A DNA stretch of 57,599 nt from Phenylobacterium sp. (GTDB lineage Bacteria; Pseudomonadota; Alphaproteobacteria; Caulobacterales; Caulobacteraceae): the NCBI RefSeq assembly GCF_025934275.1, contig NZ_JAICYI010000014.1:1-57599 (forward strand), given 5' to 3'. Below are positions 44,913 to 54,238 of the stretch, in pieces. Numbering within the stretch: position 1 is the first letter of the stretch; the number at the start of each line of letters is the position of its first letter. The position numbers and the translations under genes are program-made. Below the pieces are notes generated by a model, which made no database searches, was not told the DNA's origin, and saw nothing but the letters and a program-made list of their open reading frames with translations.

Positions 44913-45856
44913 AGCGCAGCGGCCAGCTCGTCGATCAGCCCACGCATCCAGGCGACGGCCGGCTCGTTAAGCCGCTCCTTCAGATACAGCAAGGCGACCT
45001 CCACGGCGGGTGAGGGGTAGGGCGCCTCGATCAGGCTGATCCGGCCGCTCTGGGCGGAGACCTGGGCCAGGCGGCGCGGCATCAGCGTGGCCATATCGGA
45101 CCGGGCCGCGATGGCGAGCGCCGAGTAGGTGTCCGGCACGGTCACGCCGATGCGCCGCTTCAGGCCCGCCCCGGCGAGGGCGGTCTCGAAGGCGCCGGCG
45201 TCTTCCCAGCTCGCCTGGGTGACCAAGCCCCGTCGCTGCGCCCCGGCCTCCGGGCCGGCGGTGCGGGCGACCACCACATGCGGAACGGAGCTCAGCTTGG
45301 CGAGATCCACCGGCCCTCCGGTGGCGAGCGGGTGGCCCGCGCGCACCACCCAGACCAGAGTCTCGGTCAGGATGACGTCGCGGGCGAAGCGCTCCGGCGC
45401 CTCCAGGACGCCGCCCACGAGGAAGTCGACGCGGCGGGCGTCCAGCCGCTCGAGGATGTCGGGAGCCTGCTCGACCACGGCGAGTTCCGAGAGCGGCGCC
45501 TCACGCGCCAGGCGTCCGACCAGAGCCGGCGCGAGGACGGCGCACGCGTAAGCGCCGGCGCTTAGCGTGAAGCGCCGCTCGCTGACGGCCGGATCGAAAT
45601 CGGAGAGCACGATTGCCGACTGCAACTGGGAAAGGGCGGCGTGCACCTGCGGCCCCATCTCGAGCGCCCGCGGAGTGGGCTGCATGCCGGAGGGACCCCG
45701 CACGAAGAGTTCGTCGTTCAGTGAATATCGCAGGCGGTTCAAGGCATGGCTCACGGCCGACTGAGTAAGGCCCAGCCTGGCGCCCGCGCGGGTGACGTTG
45801 CGCTCCTCGAGCATGACGTCGAAGACACGCAGCAGGTTGAGGTCAGGCGAATTCAT
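44909..45856 (-). CDS. LysR family transcriptional regulator
   Basis: A 315-residue activator/repressor. N-terminal winged helix: DLNLLRVFDVMLEERNVTRA, then LGLTQSAVSHALNRLRYSLN and DELFVRGPSGMQPTPRA. A periplasmic-binding-like effector domain covers about residues 95-300. It is divergent from the efflux operon with 142 bases between, the classic LysR arrangement, so it most likely controls that operon. The effector is unknown. Confidence 0.92.
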   Translation of the reverse strand: MNSPDLNLLRVFDVMLEERNVTRAGARLGLTQSAVSHALNRLRYSLNDELFVRGPSGMQPTPRALEMGPQVHAALSQLQSAIVLSDFDPAVSERRFTLSAGAYACAVLAPALVGRLAREAPLSELAVVEQAPDILERLDARRVDFLVGGVLEAPERFARDVILTETLVWVVRAGHPLATGGPVDLAKLSSVPHVVVARTAGPEAGAQRRGLVTQASWEDAGAFETALAGAGLKRRIGVTVPDTYSALAIAARSDMATLMPRRLAQVSAQSGRISLIEAPYPSPAVEVALLYLKERLNEPAVAWMRGLIDELAAAL

Positions 45857-45892
45857 GCACCAGGCTCATTCATTCCGTGACGACATATCATT

Positions 45893-45903
45893 TTGATCAT
45901 CAA
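45893..45903. promoter_or_regulatory. Dyad in the LysR-efflux intergenic region, possible LysR operator
   Basis: TTGAT-C-ATCAA is a perfect dyad with one central base, in an A/T-rich patch that stands out from the GC-rich surroundings. It lies 37 bases before the LysR start and about 95 bases before the efflux operon. A second, overlapping dyad ATCA-TTT-TGAT lies just to its left. Confidence 0.5.
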
Positions 45904-45998
45904 GGAACGCACACTATCTGAACTGGCAACGGGAGCCGGCGCCGCAGCCTTGCGCGCGCCCCTCCTGCTTTGTCCGTCCAAGACGTCCGGGGCCCCCG

Positions 45999-47090
45999 AT
46001 GCGTGACATGAGCGATGCCGAGGCGATCCCTGCCCAAGGCAACGCCGAAGTCGATCCGAACGCCGGCAAGCCGGGCCTGCTGCGCCGCTGGCGCTGGCCG
46101 CTGATGATCGCAGGACCGCTGCTGATCCTGGCGGCGGTCGGCTATTTCGTCCTGACCGGCGGCCGCTATGAGTCGACCGACGACGCCTATGTGCAGGTCG
46201 CCAAGGTGCCGGTGGCGCCGTCGATCGGCGGACGGGTGACGGACATCTACGTCCGCGAGAACCAGCTCGTCCGCAAGGGCCAGGTGCTGTTCAGGCTGGA
46301 CTCCCGCGACTATCAGGCCAACGCCGAGGCCGCCCAGGCGCAACTCGCCGCCGCGGAGCTGCAGCTCCGCGCCCAACGCGCCGCCTATCAGCAGCAACAG
46401 GCGAACGTGCGTCTGGCCCAGGAGGCGGTGAGCTACGCCAATCGCGAGGCTGGCCGTCAGCACCAGCTCGCGAGCGCCGGCGTCGCCTCGCAGCAGCAGG
46501 TCGACCAGGCGGTCCACGCCACCCAGGCGGCTCGCGACCAGCTCGCCGCCGCCCAGCAGCAGGCGGCCCAGGCGCTCGCCGTCCTCGGCGGAAATCCCAA
46601 CGTCGGCGACGACGCTTACCCCGCCGTCCTGCAGGCCCGCGCCCAGTTGCAGCGCGCCCAGCTCAACGTCTCCTACACGACGGTCGTGGCGCCATCCGAC
46701 GGCATCGTCACCCGCGTTGACCAGATGCCGCTCGGCACCTATCTCAACGCCTCCCAGACCGGCTTCTTCCTGCTCTCCGGCCAGCCCTGGGTGGAGGCCA
46801 ACTTCAAGGAAGACCAGCTCGCGCACATGAAGGTCGGCCAGCCGGTGGACATCCACGTGGACGCCTATCCCGACGCCCACCTGAAAGGCCGTGTGGCGAG
46901 CTTCGCGCCCGGCACCGGCTCGGCTTTCTCGCCGTTGCCGGCCCAGAACGCCACCGGCAACTGGGTGAAGGTCGTGCAGCGCCTGCCGGTGCGCGTCGAC
47001 TTCGATCGCCCGCCGCCCGGCATGGCCGCGCGCGCCGGACTCTCCGCCAAGGTCAAGGTCGACGTCCGCGCGCCCGGCCGCGCCGGCTGA
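45999..47090 (+). CDS. HlyD/EmrA family efflux periplasmic adaptor
   Basis: A 363-residue membrane-fusion protein. One membrane helix (RWPLMIAGPLLILAAVGYFV) is followed by the first lipoyl half (TDDAYVQVAKVPVAPSIGGR), a long Gln/Ala coiled-coil hairpin (about 105-205), the second lipoyl half (NVSYTTVVAPSDGIVTRVDQ) and the beta-barrel domain. This is the EmrA layout. It links the inner-membrane pump to the outer-membrane channel. Two ATG codons (45999 and 46008) are possible. The pump gene follows after 10 bases. Confidence 0.93.
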   Translation: MRDMSDAEAIPAQGNAEVDPNAGKPGLLRRWRWPLMIAGPLLILAAVGYFVLTGGRYESTDDAYVQVAKVPVAPSIGGRVTDIYVRENQLVRKGQVLFRLDSRDYQANAEAAQAQLAAAELQLRAQRAAYQQQQANVRLAQEAVSYANREAGRQHQLASAGVASQQQVDQAVHATQAARDQLAAAQQQAAQALAVLGGNPNVGDDAYPAVLQARAQLQRAQLNVSYTTVVAPSDGIVTRVDQMPLGTYLNASQTGFFLLSGQPWVEANFKEDQLAHMKVGQPVDIHVDAYPDAHLKGRVASFAPGTGSAFSPLPAQNATGNWVKVVQRLPVRVDFDRPPPGMAARAGLSAKVKVDVRAPGRAG

Positions 47091-47100
47091 GGCGCGCGCC

Positions 47101-48630
47101 GTGTCGGAGGCCCAAGACACCGCCAACCGGTGGCCGATCACCATCTCCATCATGCTGGCGACGGTGATGAACTCGCTGGACACCACGATCGCCAACGTCG
47201 CCCTGCCGCACATCCAGGGCAGCGTCTCGGCGAGCGCGGACCAGGTCACCTGGGTGCTCACCTCCTACATCGTCTCGGCGGCGATCATGACGCCGCTCGC
47301 CGGCTGGCTCGCCGACCGGCTCGGGCGCAAGAAGATGTTCCTGGTCTCAATCGCCGGCTTCACCGTGGCCTCGATGCTCTGCGGCATCGCCACCTCGCTG
47401 CCCGAGATCGTGATCTTCCGCCTGCTGCAAGGACTGGCCGGCGCCTCGCTGATCCCGCTCTCCCAGGCGGTGCTGCTCGACATCTACCCGCCGAAACAGC
47501 ACGGCCAGGCGATGGCGATCTGGGGAGGCGGCGCGATCCTGGGGCCGATCCTGGGCCCCGCGCTGGGTGGTTACCTCACCGACAACTTCTCCTGGCGCTG
47601 GTGCTTCTACATCAACCTGCCGGTCGGCATCCTGGCCCTGCTGGGGGTCTGGTTCTTCATCTCCGGCGACCGGAGCGTCCGCCGCAAGCCCTTCGATTTC
47701 CTGGGCTTCGGCATGCTCTCGATCTTCGTGGGCTCGATCCAGCTGATGCTCGACCGCGGTCCGAGCCAGGACTGGTTCCACTCCGCCGAGATCACCACCT
47801 ACGCAATCCTCGCCGCCGTCGCGGGCTGGATCTTCCTCTCCCACACCGTGACCTCGTCGCATCCGTTCTTCGATCGCCAGCTCGCCCGTGACCGAAATTT
47901 CGTGACCGCCTCGGCCTTCGGCTTCGTGGTGGGCGTGCTGCTGTTCTCCACCATGGCGCTGCTGCCGCCCATGCTGCAGAGCCTGATGGGCTACCCGGTG
48001 CTGACTTCCGGCCTGGTGACCATGCCGCGCGGCATCGGCTCATGGATCGCGATGTTCTTCGTGGGCCGGCTGATCGGGCGCATCGACACCCGGCTGATCC
48101 TGCTCTTCGGCCTCTCCCTGAACGCCTACGCGCTCTGGCAGATGACCCACTTCGATCTGTCGATGAACGCCCGCTTCGTGATCGTCTCCGGCCTGATCCA
48201 GGGCTTCGGCATCGGTTTTCTGTTCGTGCCGCTCTCGACTCTCGCCTTCGCCACCGTCCCGCCGGTGCTGCGGCCGGAGGGCTCATCGCTCTACACCCTG
48301 ATCCGCAACCTGGGCTCCAGCATCGGCATCTCGATCATGGAGGCGCAGGTCGTCTCGCAGTCGGCGGGCGCGCACCAGAACCTCGCCGCGCAGCTCGATG
48401 CCTCGAACCCGGTGTTCAAGGCGACTTTGCCGCCGATGATGAACCCCGGCACCACGGCCGGGGCCATGAACCTCAACAACGAAGTCACCCGCCAGGCCGC
48501 AATGGTCGGCTATGTCTCCGTCTTCCACATCATGCTCTACATCACGCTCGCGTGCATTCCGCTGCTCCTGCTCATGCGGGCGCCGAAAGCTCAGGCCAGC
48601 GGGGAACCCGTCCATGCCGCCGCTGAATAG
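47101..48630 (+). CDS. DHA2 family MFS drug exporter, EmrB type
   Basis: A 509-residue proton-driven exporter with 14 predicted membrane segments. Motif A is seen in GWLADRLGRKKMF, the DHA2 motif ATVMNSLDTTIANVALPHIQ near the start, and motif C in GGGAILGPILGPALGG. The ending PLLLLMRAPKAQASG is typical. It starts at a GTG and overlaps the outer-membrane gene by 17 bases. Together the three genes form an Emr-type tripartite pump for hydrophobic drugs or toxic metabolites. Confidence 0.94.
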   Translation: MSEAQDTANRWPITISIMLATVMNSLDTTIANVALPHIQGSVSASADQVTWVLTSYIVSAAIMTPLAGWLADRLGRKKMFLVSIAGFTVASMLCGIATSLPEIVIFRLLQGLAGASLIPLSQAVLLDIYPPKQHGQAMAIWGGGAILGPILGPALGGYLTDNFSWRWCFYINLPVGILALLGVWFFISGDRSVRRKPFDFLGFGMLSIFVGSIQLMLDRGPSQDWFHSAEITTYAILAAVAGWIFLSHTVTSSHPFFDRQLARDRNFVTASAFGFVVGVLLFSTMALLPPMLQSLMGYPVLTSGLVTMPRGIGSWIAMFFVGRLIGRIDTRLILLFGLSLNAYALWQMTHFDLSMNARFVIVSGLIQGFGIGFLFVPLSTLAFATVPPVLRPEGSSLYTLIRNLGSSIGISIMEAQVVSQSAGAHQNLAAQLDASNPVFKATLPPMMNPGTTAGAMNLNNEVTRQAAMVGYVSVFHIMLYITLACIPLLLLMRAPKAQASGEPVHAAAE

Positions 48631-50086
48631 GAAGCTCCTCGGCGCCTGCGCCTCTGCGCTCGCGCTCGCCGCCTGCACGACCGTGGGGCCGAACTTCAAG
48701 ACCCCGGAGGCTCCGAAGGGCGCGGCCGCGGCGGGCTACGCCATGGCCGGGGATCCCATCGCCGAGGCGGTCAGGATCGCGCCGGACGCACGGATCGCGG
48801 GGCCGTGGTGGAAGTCGTTCGGCTCGCCGGAGCTCGACCGGGTCATGGACGAGGCGTTCGCCGGCAGCCCGACGTTGGCCGAGGCCAACGCCACACTCGA
48901 GCGGGCGCGCCAGCAGGCCGCCGCCGCCCGCGGGGCCGAGCTGCCGCAGGTCGACCTCAACGCCTTGGCGCAGCGCGAGCGGATCAACCTGCAGGCCTTC
49001 GGCTTCAAGGGCTTTCCGGGCCTCTCGCTCTCCAACCCGACGATCAACCTCTACTCGGTCGGCGGGACAGTGGGCTATGACCTCGATCTGTTCGGCGGCA
49101 AGCGGCGCGCGAGCGAAGCCGCGGGCGCGCGGGCCGAGCAGGCCGCCCGCCAGGCGGACGCGGCCTATCTTACGCTTTCCGGCAACGTGGCCCTGCAGGC
49201 CATGCGCGTCGCGAGCCTGAGGAGCCAGATCGCCGCCGTCCAGCAGGTGGTCGCCGACGATCGCAAGCTGCTCGACATGATTCACGCCGCCCAGCGGGCG
49301 GGCTCCGAGGCGCCGTCGGCCACCTCCGGCGGCGAAACTCAGCTCGGCGAGGATGAGGCGTTGCTGCCGCCGCTGGAGCGCGACCTGGCGGCCGCCCGCC
49401 ACCAGCTGGCGCTGTTGGTCGGCAAGTCTCCCGCCGAATGGGCGGCCCCCGACTTCGACATGGCCCGTTTCGCCCAGCCCGGCGTGATGCCGGTGAGCCT
49501 GCCCTCCGAGCTCATCCGGCGCCGGCCCGACATCACCGCCGCCGAAGCCGAGCTGCACGCCGCCACCGCCGACGTGGGCGTCGCGGTCGCCGCGCAGTAT
49601 CCAGACATCCGCCTCTCGGCCAACATTACCCAGAGCGCGCTGACGCCGGAGAAGCTGTTCAACTACAGCGCCACGGGCTGGCAGCTCCTGGCCGGCGTCG
49701 CCGCCCCGGTCTTCCACGGCGGCACGCTGAAGGCCAACCGCAAGGAGGCGGAGGCGGAGGCGCGGGCCGCGCTCGCCCGCTATCAGGCGACGGTGATCCG
49801 CGCGTTCGTGCAGGTCTCCGATGTCCTGGCGGCGCTCGCCACGGATCAGGAGGAGATGGCGAGCCTCATGCGCGCCCAGACGGCCGCCGAGGCCAACGCC
49901 CGCGACTCCCAGACCGCTTACCGCCTGGGCGGCGGGACCCTGCTGCAGGTGATCGACGCCCAGCGTCAGCTGACGCGGGCGCGGCAGGCGACGGTCCAGG
50001 CGCAGGGTCAGCAGCTCTCCGACGTCGTCCAGCTCTACACCGTCACCGCCGCCGACTGGCGGACTGCGCAGACCGCGGCGCGCTAG
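48614..50086 (+). CDS. Outer-membrane efflux lipoprotein, NodT/OprM family
   Basis: A 490-residue outer-membrane channel. The signal peptide ends in the lipobox L-A-A-C21. The two TolC-like repeats are visible, including WWKSFGSPELDRVMDEAFAG, VGYDLDLFGGKRRASEAAGA and the second-half LIRRRPDITAAEAELHAATA; the closing part has AYRLGGGTLLQVIDAQRQL. The ATG at 48614 begins the signal peptide and lies inside the 3' end of the pump gene. It completes the tripartite exporter. Confidence 0.93.
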   Translation: MPPLNRKLLGACASALALAACTTVGPNFKTPEAPKGAAAAGYAMAGDPIAEAVRIAPDARIAGPWWKSFGSPELDRVMDEAFAGSPTLAEANATLERARQQAAAARGAELPQVDLNALAQRERINLQAFGFKGFPGLSLSNPTINLYSVGGTVGYDLDLFGGKRRASEAAGARAEQAARQADAAYLTLSGNVALQAMRVASLRSQIAAVQQVVADDRKLLDMIHAAQRAGSEAPSATSGGETQLGEDEALLPPLERDLAAARHQLALLVGKSPAEWAAPDFDMARFAQPGVMPVSLPSELIRRRPDITAAEAELHAATADVGVAVAAQYPDIRLSANITQSALTPEKLFNYSATGWQLLAGVAAPVFHGGTLKANRKEAEAEARAALARYQATVIRAFVQVSDVLAALATDQEEMASLMRAQTAAEANARDSQTAYRLGGGTLLQVIDAQRQLTRARQATVQAQGQQLSDVVQLYTVTAADWRTAQTAAR

Positions 50087-50127
50087 GCTCGTCCGCTCAT
50101 CCCGGGGAAGGCCGGCGGCGATCTGGA

Positions 50128-51474
50128 TTAGGCGGCCGTCTTCGCCTTGGCTGGTGTGCGGTCCTCGCGCCTGTGGGTCTCGGCCAGGAAGAGCACGGAG
50201 AGGAAGGAGATGGCGCACAGCGCCGCCATGTAAGCCGAGATGGCCATGGCGGTGTGATAGCGGGCGAACAACGCCGTGGAGATGATCGGAGCGAAGCCGC
50301 CGGCGCAGATCGCGCCGATCTGATAGCTCAGCGAGGCGCCCGAGTAGCGGAACTCGGTCGAGAACATCTCCGTCATCATCGCCGCCTGCAGCCCGTACAT
50401 GACGCTGTTGAAGCCGAGCCCGCCCACCAGCGCCAGAACCATGGCCGGAAACGAGCCGGTGTTCAGCAGCAGGAAGAACGGGAAGGCCCAGGCGAGTTCG
50501 AGCGCCGCGCCCGCCAGGAACACGCCCTTGCGGCCCAGCCGGTCGGAAAGCGCCGCGGTCAGCGGAAGCACGGGCGCGGAGATGATGCTGCCCAGCATCA
50601 CCGCCCAGAGGATCGAGGTCTTGGGCAGATGCAGGGTTCCCGTCGTGTAGGCCACCGCATAGGTGATCATCACGTAGAAGGTGCCGTTCGCCGCCACGAA
50701 CGAGCCCGCGGCCAGCAGCACCTCCTTCGGGTGTCGGGCGATGACCGTCAGGACGGGCGATCTCGTCCGCTTCACCTTCTTCTTCTCCGCCTCGGCCTGC
50801 AGCGCCTTGAACTCGGCGGTGTCCTCCAGCTTGAGCTGCACGTAGAGCCCAAGGCCCACGAGGGCGATCGACAGCAGGAAGGGGATCCGCCAGGCCCAGG
50901 CGGCGAACGCCTCGGGCGCGACCACCGAACCCATGATCAGGAAGATCAGGTTCGCCGAGACGACGCCTGCCGGCACGCCCATCTGCGCAAAGCTCCCGAA
51001 GAAGCCTTTGCGGTGCGCAGGCGCATTCTCGATGGCGATCAGGGCCGCGCCGCCCCATTGGCCGCCGACGGCCAGGCCCTGCAGGAAGCGCAGCACGATC
51101 AGGATGACCGGCGCGGCGACGCCGATGGTGGCGTACGACGGCATGAGACCGACGCCGGTCGTCGCCAGCCCCATCATCAGGAGCGCGGTCGCCAAGGCGC
51201 GCTTGCGTCCGAGCACGTCGCCGAAGTGTCCGAAGACGATGCCGCCCACCGGCCGGGCGATGAAGCCGACCGCGAAGGTCGAGAAGGCGGCGATCTGCGC
51301 CACGTAGGGGGGGAGGGTGGCGGCGAAGAACAGCTTGGGGAACACCAGCGCCGCGGCTGTCCCGTAGATGAAGAAGTCGTACCACTCGATGCTGGACGCC
51401 GCGAGCGAGGTGAAGGCGAGCTGGGCGATGCCCGGCGTGGCGGCGGGCCTCGCGCCCGCGGCGACTGCAGTCAT
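50128..51474 (-). CDS. MFS transporter, metabolite:H+ symporter (MHS) family
   Basis: A 448-residue inner-membrane permease with 12 helices. The opening SLAASSIEWYDFFIYGTAAA and the motif FIARPVGGIVFGHFGDVLGR mark the MHS branch (ShiA, ProP, KgtP relatives), which takes up organic acids, betaines or shikimate. A charged loop rich in lysine (QAEAEKKKVKRTRS) divides the two halves. The ATG at 51474 is followed upstream by a strong hairpin. The substrate is not predictable. Confidence 0.92.
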   Translation of the reverse strand: MTAVAAGARPAATPGIAQLAFTSLAASSIEWYDFFIYGTAAALVFPKLFFAATLPPYVAQIAAFSTFAVGFIARPVGGIVFGHFGDVLGRKRALATALLMMGLATTGVGLMPSYATIGVAAPVILIVLRFLQGLAVGGQWGGAALIAIENAPAHRKGFFGSFAQMGVPAGVVSANLIFLIMGSVVAPEAFAAWAWRIPFLLSIALVGLGLYVQLKLEDTAEFKALQAEAEKKKVKRTRSPVLTVIARHPKEVLLAAGSFVAANGTFYVMITYAVAYTTGTLHLPKTSILWAVMLGSIISAPVLPLTAALSDRLGRKGVFLAGAALELAWAFPFFLLLNTGSFPAMVLALVGGLGFNSVMYGLQAAMMTEMFSTEFRYSGASLSYQIGAICAGGFAPIISTALFARYHTAMAISAYMAALCAISFLSVLFLAETHRREDRTPAKAKTAA

Positions 51475-51559
51475 GGAACTCCTCCCGAACCGGCGCGACG
51501 TCGTCCCGCGCTTGCGCGCGAGCCTATCGCAGCTTGACGCAAAGGGAAGGCCCGCATTT

Positions 51560-51591
51560 CCCTCCCCAGCGCCGTCACGCGCCGGGGAGGG
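51560..51591. terminator. Strong hairpin between the EF-G-like gene and the MHS permease
   Basis: CCCTCCCC and GGGGAGGG form a perfect eight-pair stem, extended by GCGC/GCGC after one mismatch. It lies 10 bases after the EF-G-like stop on the minus strand. No T-run follows, so it is only a candidate terminator; it could also shape the leader of the permease mRNA. Confidence 0.4.
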
Positions 51592-51600
51592 GTGCTCGGC

Positions 51601-53631
51601 TCAATGCGCCGGCGTCGCGGCTTTCGCCGCGGCTTGGGCGGCGAGCTCGGCCAGGCGGCCGTGCAGCTCGGCCATGTGGTCGAAGTCAGCCTCGAAAGCG
51701 CCCAGCCCCTGGGTGAGGCCGCGAATCTCGGCGATCAGATCCTGCCGCTCGCTCTGCGGCAGGTAGGCTTCGATCCGTTCCCAGCCGCGCCAGTCCTCAC
51801 GCGGCGAAAGCCCCAGGATTTGGCCGCGCCGGGCGGTGAGCGCCGAGGTCACGTTGGAAGCCGCCGGCGAGGGCGAATAGACCACCAGCCGTTCGATCGG
51901 CTCCAGGAGGATGGTGCCCGCCGCCGCCAGGGCCTCTTCGATCGCCAGTCGCCCGGCGGTCCGGAAGGCCATTTCGGAGGAGTCGACCGGGTGCGTCATG
52001 CCGTCCGTGAGCGTGACCTCCAGGTCGGTGACGGGGAATCCGAGCGGGCCCTTGGTGAGGCCGTCGCGGGCCCCGGCCTCGACGGCGGGAACCCATTGCT
52101 TGGGCACCGCGCCGCCCACGATCCGCGACTGGAAGACGAAGCCGGAGCCGCGCGGCAGCGGCTTCACTTCGATGGTGACGTCGGCGAACTGGCCATGGCC
52201 ACCCGACTGCTTCTTGTGGCGCGCCCGCTGCGTCACCGCCTTCTGGATGGTCTCGCGGTACGGCGTGCGGGGCTGGTCGGTGTCGATTTCGACGCCATAG
52301 CGGCGCTTCAGCCGTTCGAGCGCCAGCCGCAGGTGGCCCTCGCCCTGGCCGGCCAGCAGCACCTGCTTGGCCTCCTGGTCATGGGTGAGCAGCAGTCCGG
52401 GGTCTTCTTCGACCAGCTTGGCGAGCGATGAGGAGAGGCGCACATCGTCCTTGTGGTTCTTGGCCGAGAGCGCCACGGCGAACAGCGGCCGACGCACCTG
52501 AGCCGCAGCCCGCAGGCTTTGCGGCTTGCCGGTGAGCGACAGGATCTCGCCCGCGTGCGCCTGCTCCACCTTGCCGATCGCGCAGATGTCGCCGACCGGG
52601 GCCGAGGCGACCTTCTTCAGGTTCGCGCCCTGCACCGCGAAGAGGCCGCCGGCGCGGCTGTGCTCGCCGCTGGACAAGGTGAGGTCGGCGCCGTCGGCCA
52701 GGGCCTGGCCGAACACGCGCGCATAGGCGAGCTTGCCGGACTGGCCGGCATGGGCGGTCTTCAGCACGTAGGCGCCGTTCTCCACGCCCAGCCGCTCGGC
52801 GGCCCGTTCGGGCCCGGGGGTCTCATGGCGGAGCGCCTTCAGCAGCCGACGCACGCCGAAGCCGTTGGCGGCCGAGCCGAAGAACACCGGCACGATCAGG
52901 CCCTCGTTCATCTCCTTCACGAGGTCCGCGAACACCGCGTCACGACTCGGCGTCGCATCGGAGAGCAGCTGCTCGAGGAGGTCATCGTCGAAGTCCGCGA
53001 TCTGCTCGAGCATGTGGAAGCGGGCGTCCGCCTCGGCCTGCTGCAGGTCGCTCGGGATATCGATCTGCTGCGAGGGCTCGCCCGGCCGGTAGACGAAGCA
53101 GCGCTCGAGCGCCAGGTCGATGTAGCCGGTGACCTTCTCGCCTTCGAAGGTTGGAATCTGGCGCGCGACAAGCGGCGCGCTGCTCACCGGCGCCAGCGCT
53201 TCCAGGAGCCCCTGCAGCGAACCCCGGGCCTGGTCCATCTTGTTGATGAAGAGCGCGCGGGGGACGTTCATCCGCTCCAGCTCGCGCAGGGTCGGCTGCA
53301 GCAGCGCCGCCTTCGCAGGATCGGGCTCGGCCACGACGACGGCGAGATCGACTGCGGGAAGCGAGCGATCGAGGTCGGCGCAGAATTCCAGGGAGCCGGG
53401 GCAATCCACAACCTGGTAGTGGTCGCCCATGAAGTCGAAGCCGGCGAGGTTCAGTTCGACCGAGTGGCCGCGGGCTCGCGCCTCGGGACTGGCGTCGCCG
53501 ACCATCTCGCCGCCGGTCCGGGACACCGTCCCGGTGGCCACGAGCAGGGCTTGCATCAAGCTTGTCTTGCCGGAATTCGTGGGGCCCGCGAGCGCTAGGG
53601 CGCGGACGGACCCCGCAGATTGGATAGGCAC
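51601..53631 (-). CDS. Elongation factor G-like translational GTPase with altered GTPase motifs
   Basis: A 676-residue protein with the EF-G domain order: G domain, domain II (ADGADLTLSSGE region), domain III, domain IV (RETIQKAVTQRARHKKQSGG) and domain V. The P-loop is G16-PTNSGKTS24, unlike the G-H-V-D-A-G-K-T of true EF-G. Switch II reads D76-C-P-G-S80, so the catalytic histidine is a serine. The NKMD nucleotide motif is intact. The GTG at 53631 has GGGAG eight bases upstream. It is a paralogue, not the main EF-G; its role is unknown. Confidence 0.9.
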   Translation of the reverse strand: MPIQSAGSVRALALAGPTNSGKTSLMQALLVATGTVSRTGGEMVGDASPEARARGHSVELNLAGFDFMGDHYQVVDCPGSLEFCADLDRSLPAVDLAVVVAEPDPAKAALLQPTLRELERMNVPRALFINKMDQARGSLQGLLEALAPVSSAPLVARQIPTFEGEKVTGYIDLALERCFVYRPGEPSQQIDIPSDLQQAEADARFHMLEQIADFDDDLLEQLLSDATPSRDAVFADLVKEMNEGLIVPVFFGSAANGFGVRRLLKALRHETPGPERAAERLGVENGAYVLKTAHAGQSGKLAYARVFGQALADGADLTLSSGEHSRAGGLFAVQGANLKKVASAPVGDICAIGKVEQAHAGEILSLTGKPQSLRAAAQVRRPLFAVALSAKNHKDDVRLSSSLAKLVEEDPGLLLTHDQEAKQVLLAGQGEGHLRLALERLKRRYGVEIDTDQPRTPYRETIQKAVTQRARHKKQSGGHGQFADVTIEVKPLPRGSGFVFQSRIVGGAVPKQWVPAVEAGARDGLTKGPLGFPVTDLEVTLTDGMTHPVDSSEMAFRTAGRLAIEEALAAAGTILLEPIERLVVYSPSPAASNVTSALTARRGQILGLSPREDWRGWERIEAYLPQSERQDLIAEIRGLTQGLGAFEADFDHMAELHGRLAELAAQAAAKAATPAH

Positions 53632-53856
53632 GGTCGTTCTCCCATCACCGAGGGCGCCACAGACGCCCCCGAAAGCCGGAGTTCGACGCATCCATGGCGC
53701 GATTGAGAGCGGTCGCGTGACCAACCAACCAGGCGCGCGCAACCGCCCAGACCGGGGAAGCCTACGCCCGGGGTTCGGGGCGCGTCCATAGCTCCGAATC
53801 ACTTGTGCGGGAGCGGGTCGGCCTTGGCGTGTCCGCGGCCGCCTGAGGCGGGGACG

Positions 53857-54129
53857 TCAAGCCGCCTCGCCCTGTCGGCCGCGCCGGTGCTGCAGCTTGC
53901 GCTTGCGGTCCTGCAGCACGCTGAACAGCCGTAGGCGCTGGGTCTCGCCGGCGGGGAGGGGGATGCGGTTGTGCTGGATCTGCAGGTCCTTGTCGGCCTC
54001 GAGCGCCAGCTGGTCCATGGCGGCGGGATCGATGCGCCACAGCAGGTCGACGAGATCGGCGACGAGCAGCTCCAGCGTGGCCACGCGAGCCACCAGATCA
54101 TGCTTGCTGGTGCGGATTTCCTCGGGCAT
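53857..54129 (-). CDS. Small helical hypothetical protein
   Basis: A 90-residue protein I do not recognise. It is mostly helical: HDLVARVATLELLVADLVDL has the heptad pattern of a short coiled coil, and the C-terminus is rich in Arg/Gln/Lys (RLFSVLQDRKRKLQHRRG), which could bind nucleic acid. The ATG at 54129 has a weak AAGG upstream. Its upstream region is shared with the divergent Nudix gene. The 225 bases between it and the EF-G-like gene hold nothing I can identify. Confidence 0.6.
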   Translation of the reverse strand: MPEEIRTSKHDLVARVATLELLVADLVDLLWRIDPAAMDQLALEADKDLQIQHNRIPLPAGETQRLRLFSVLQDRKRKLQHRRGRQGEAA

Positions 54130-54238
54130 GGCCGGGCCTTGGGTTACGCCTACAATGACGAGTGAAGGTGCGCCCTACACCTTAAGGTTTTCATAGCGCG
54201 ACGCATCGCCTGGCGGGATTCTGTGGATAGAATGCGCC

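Noticed and set aside
53632..53802. N-terminal extension of the EF-G-like protein to 733 residues
   Set aside because: The extra residues are basic and unstructured; the GTG at 53631 has a well-placed GGGAG and begins just before the P-loop.
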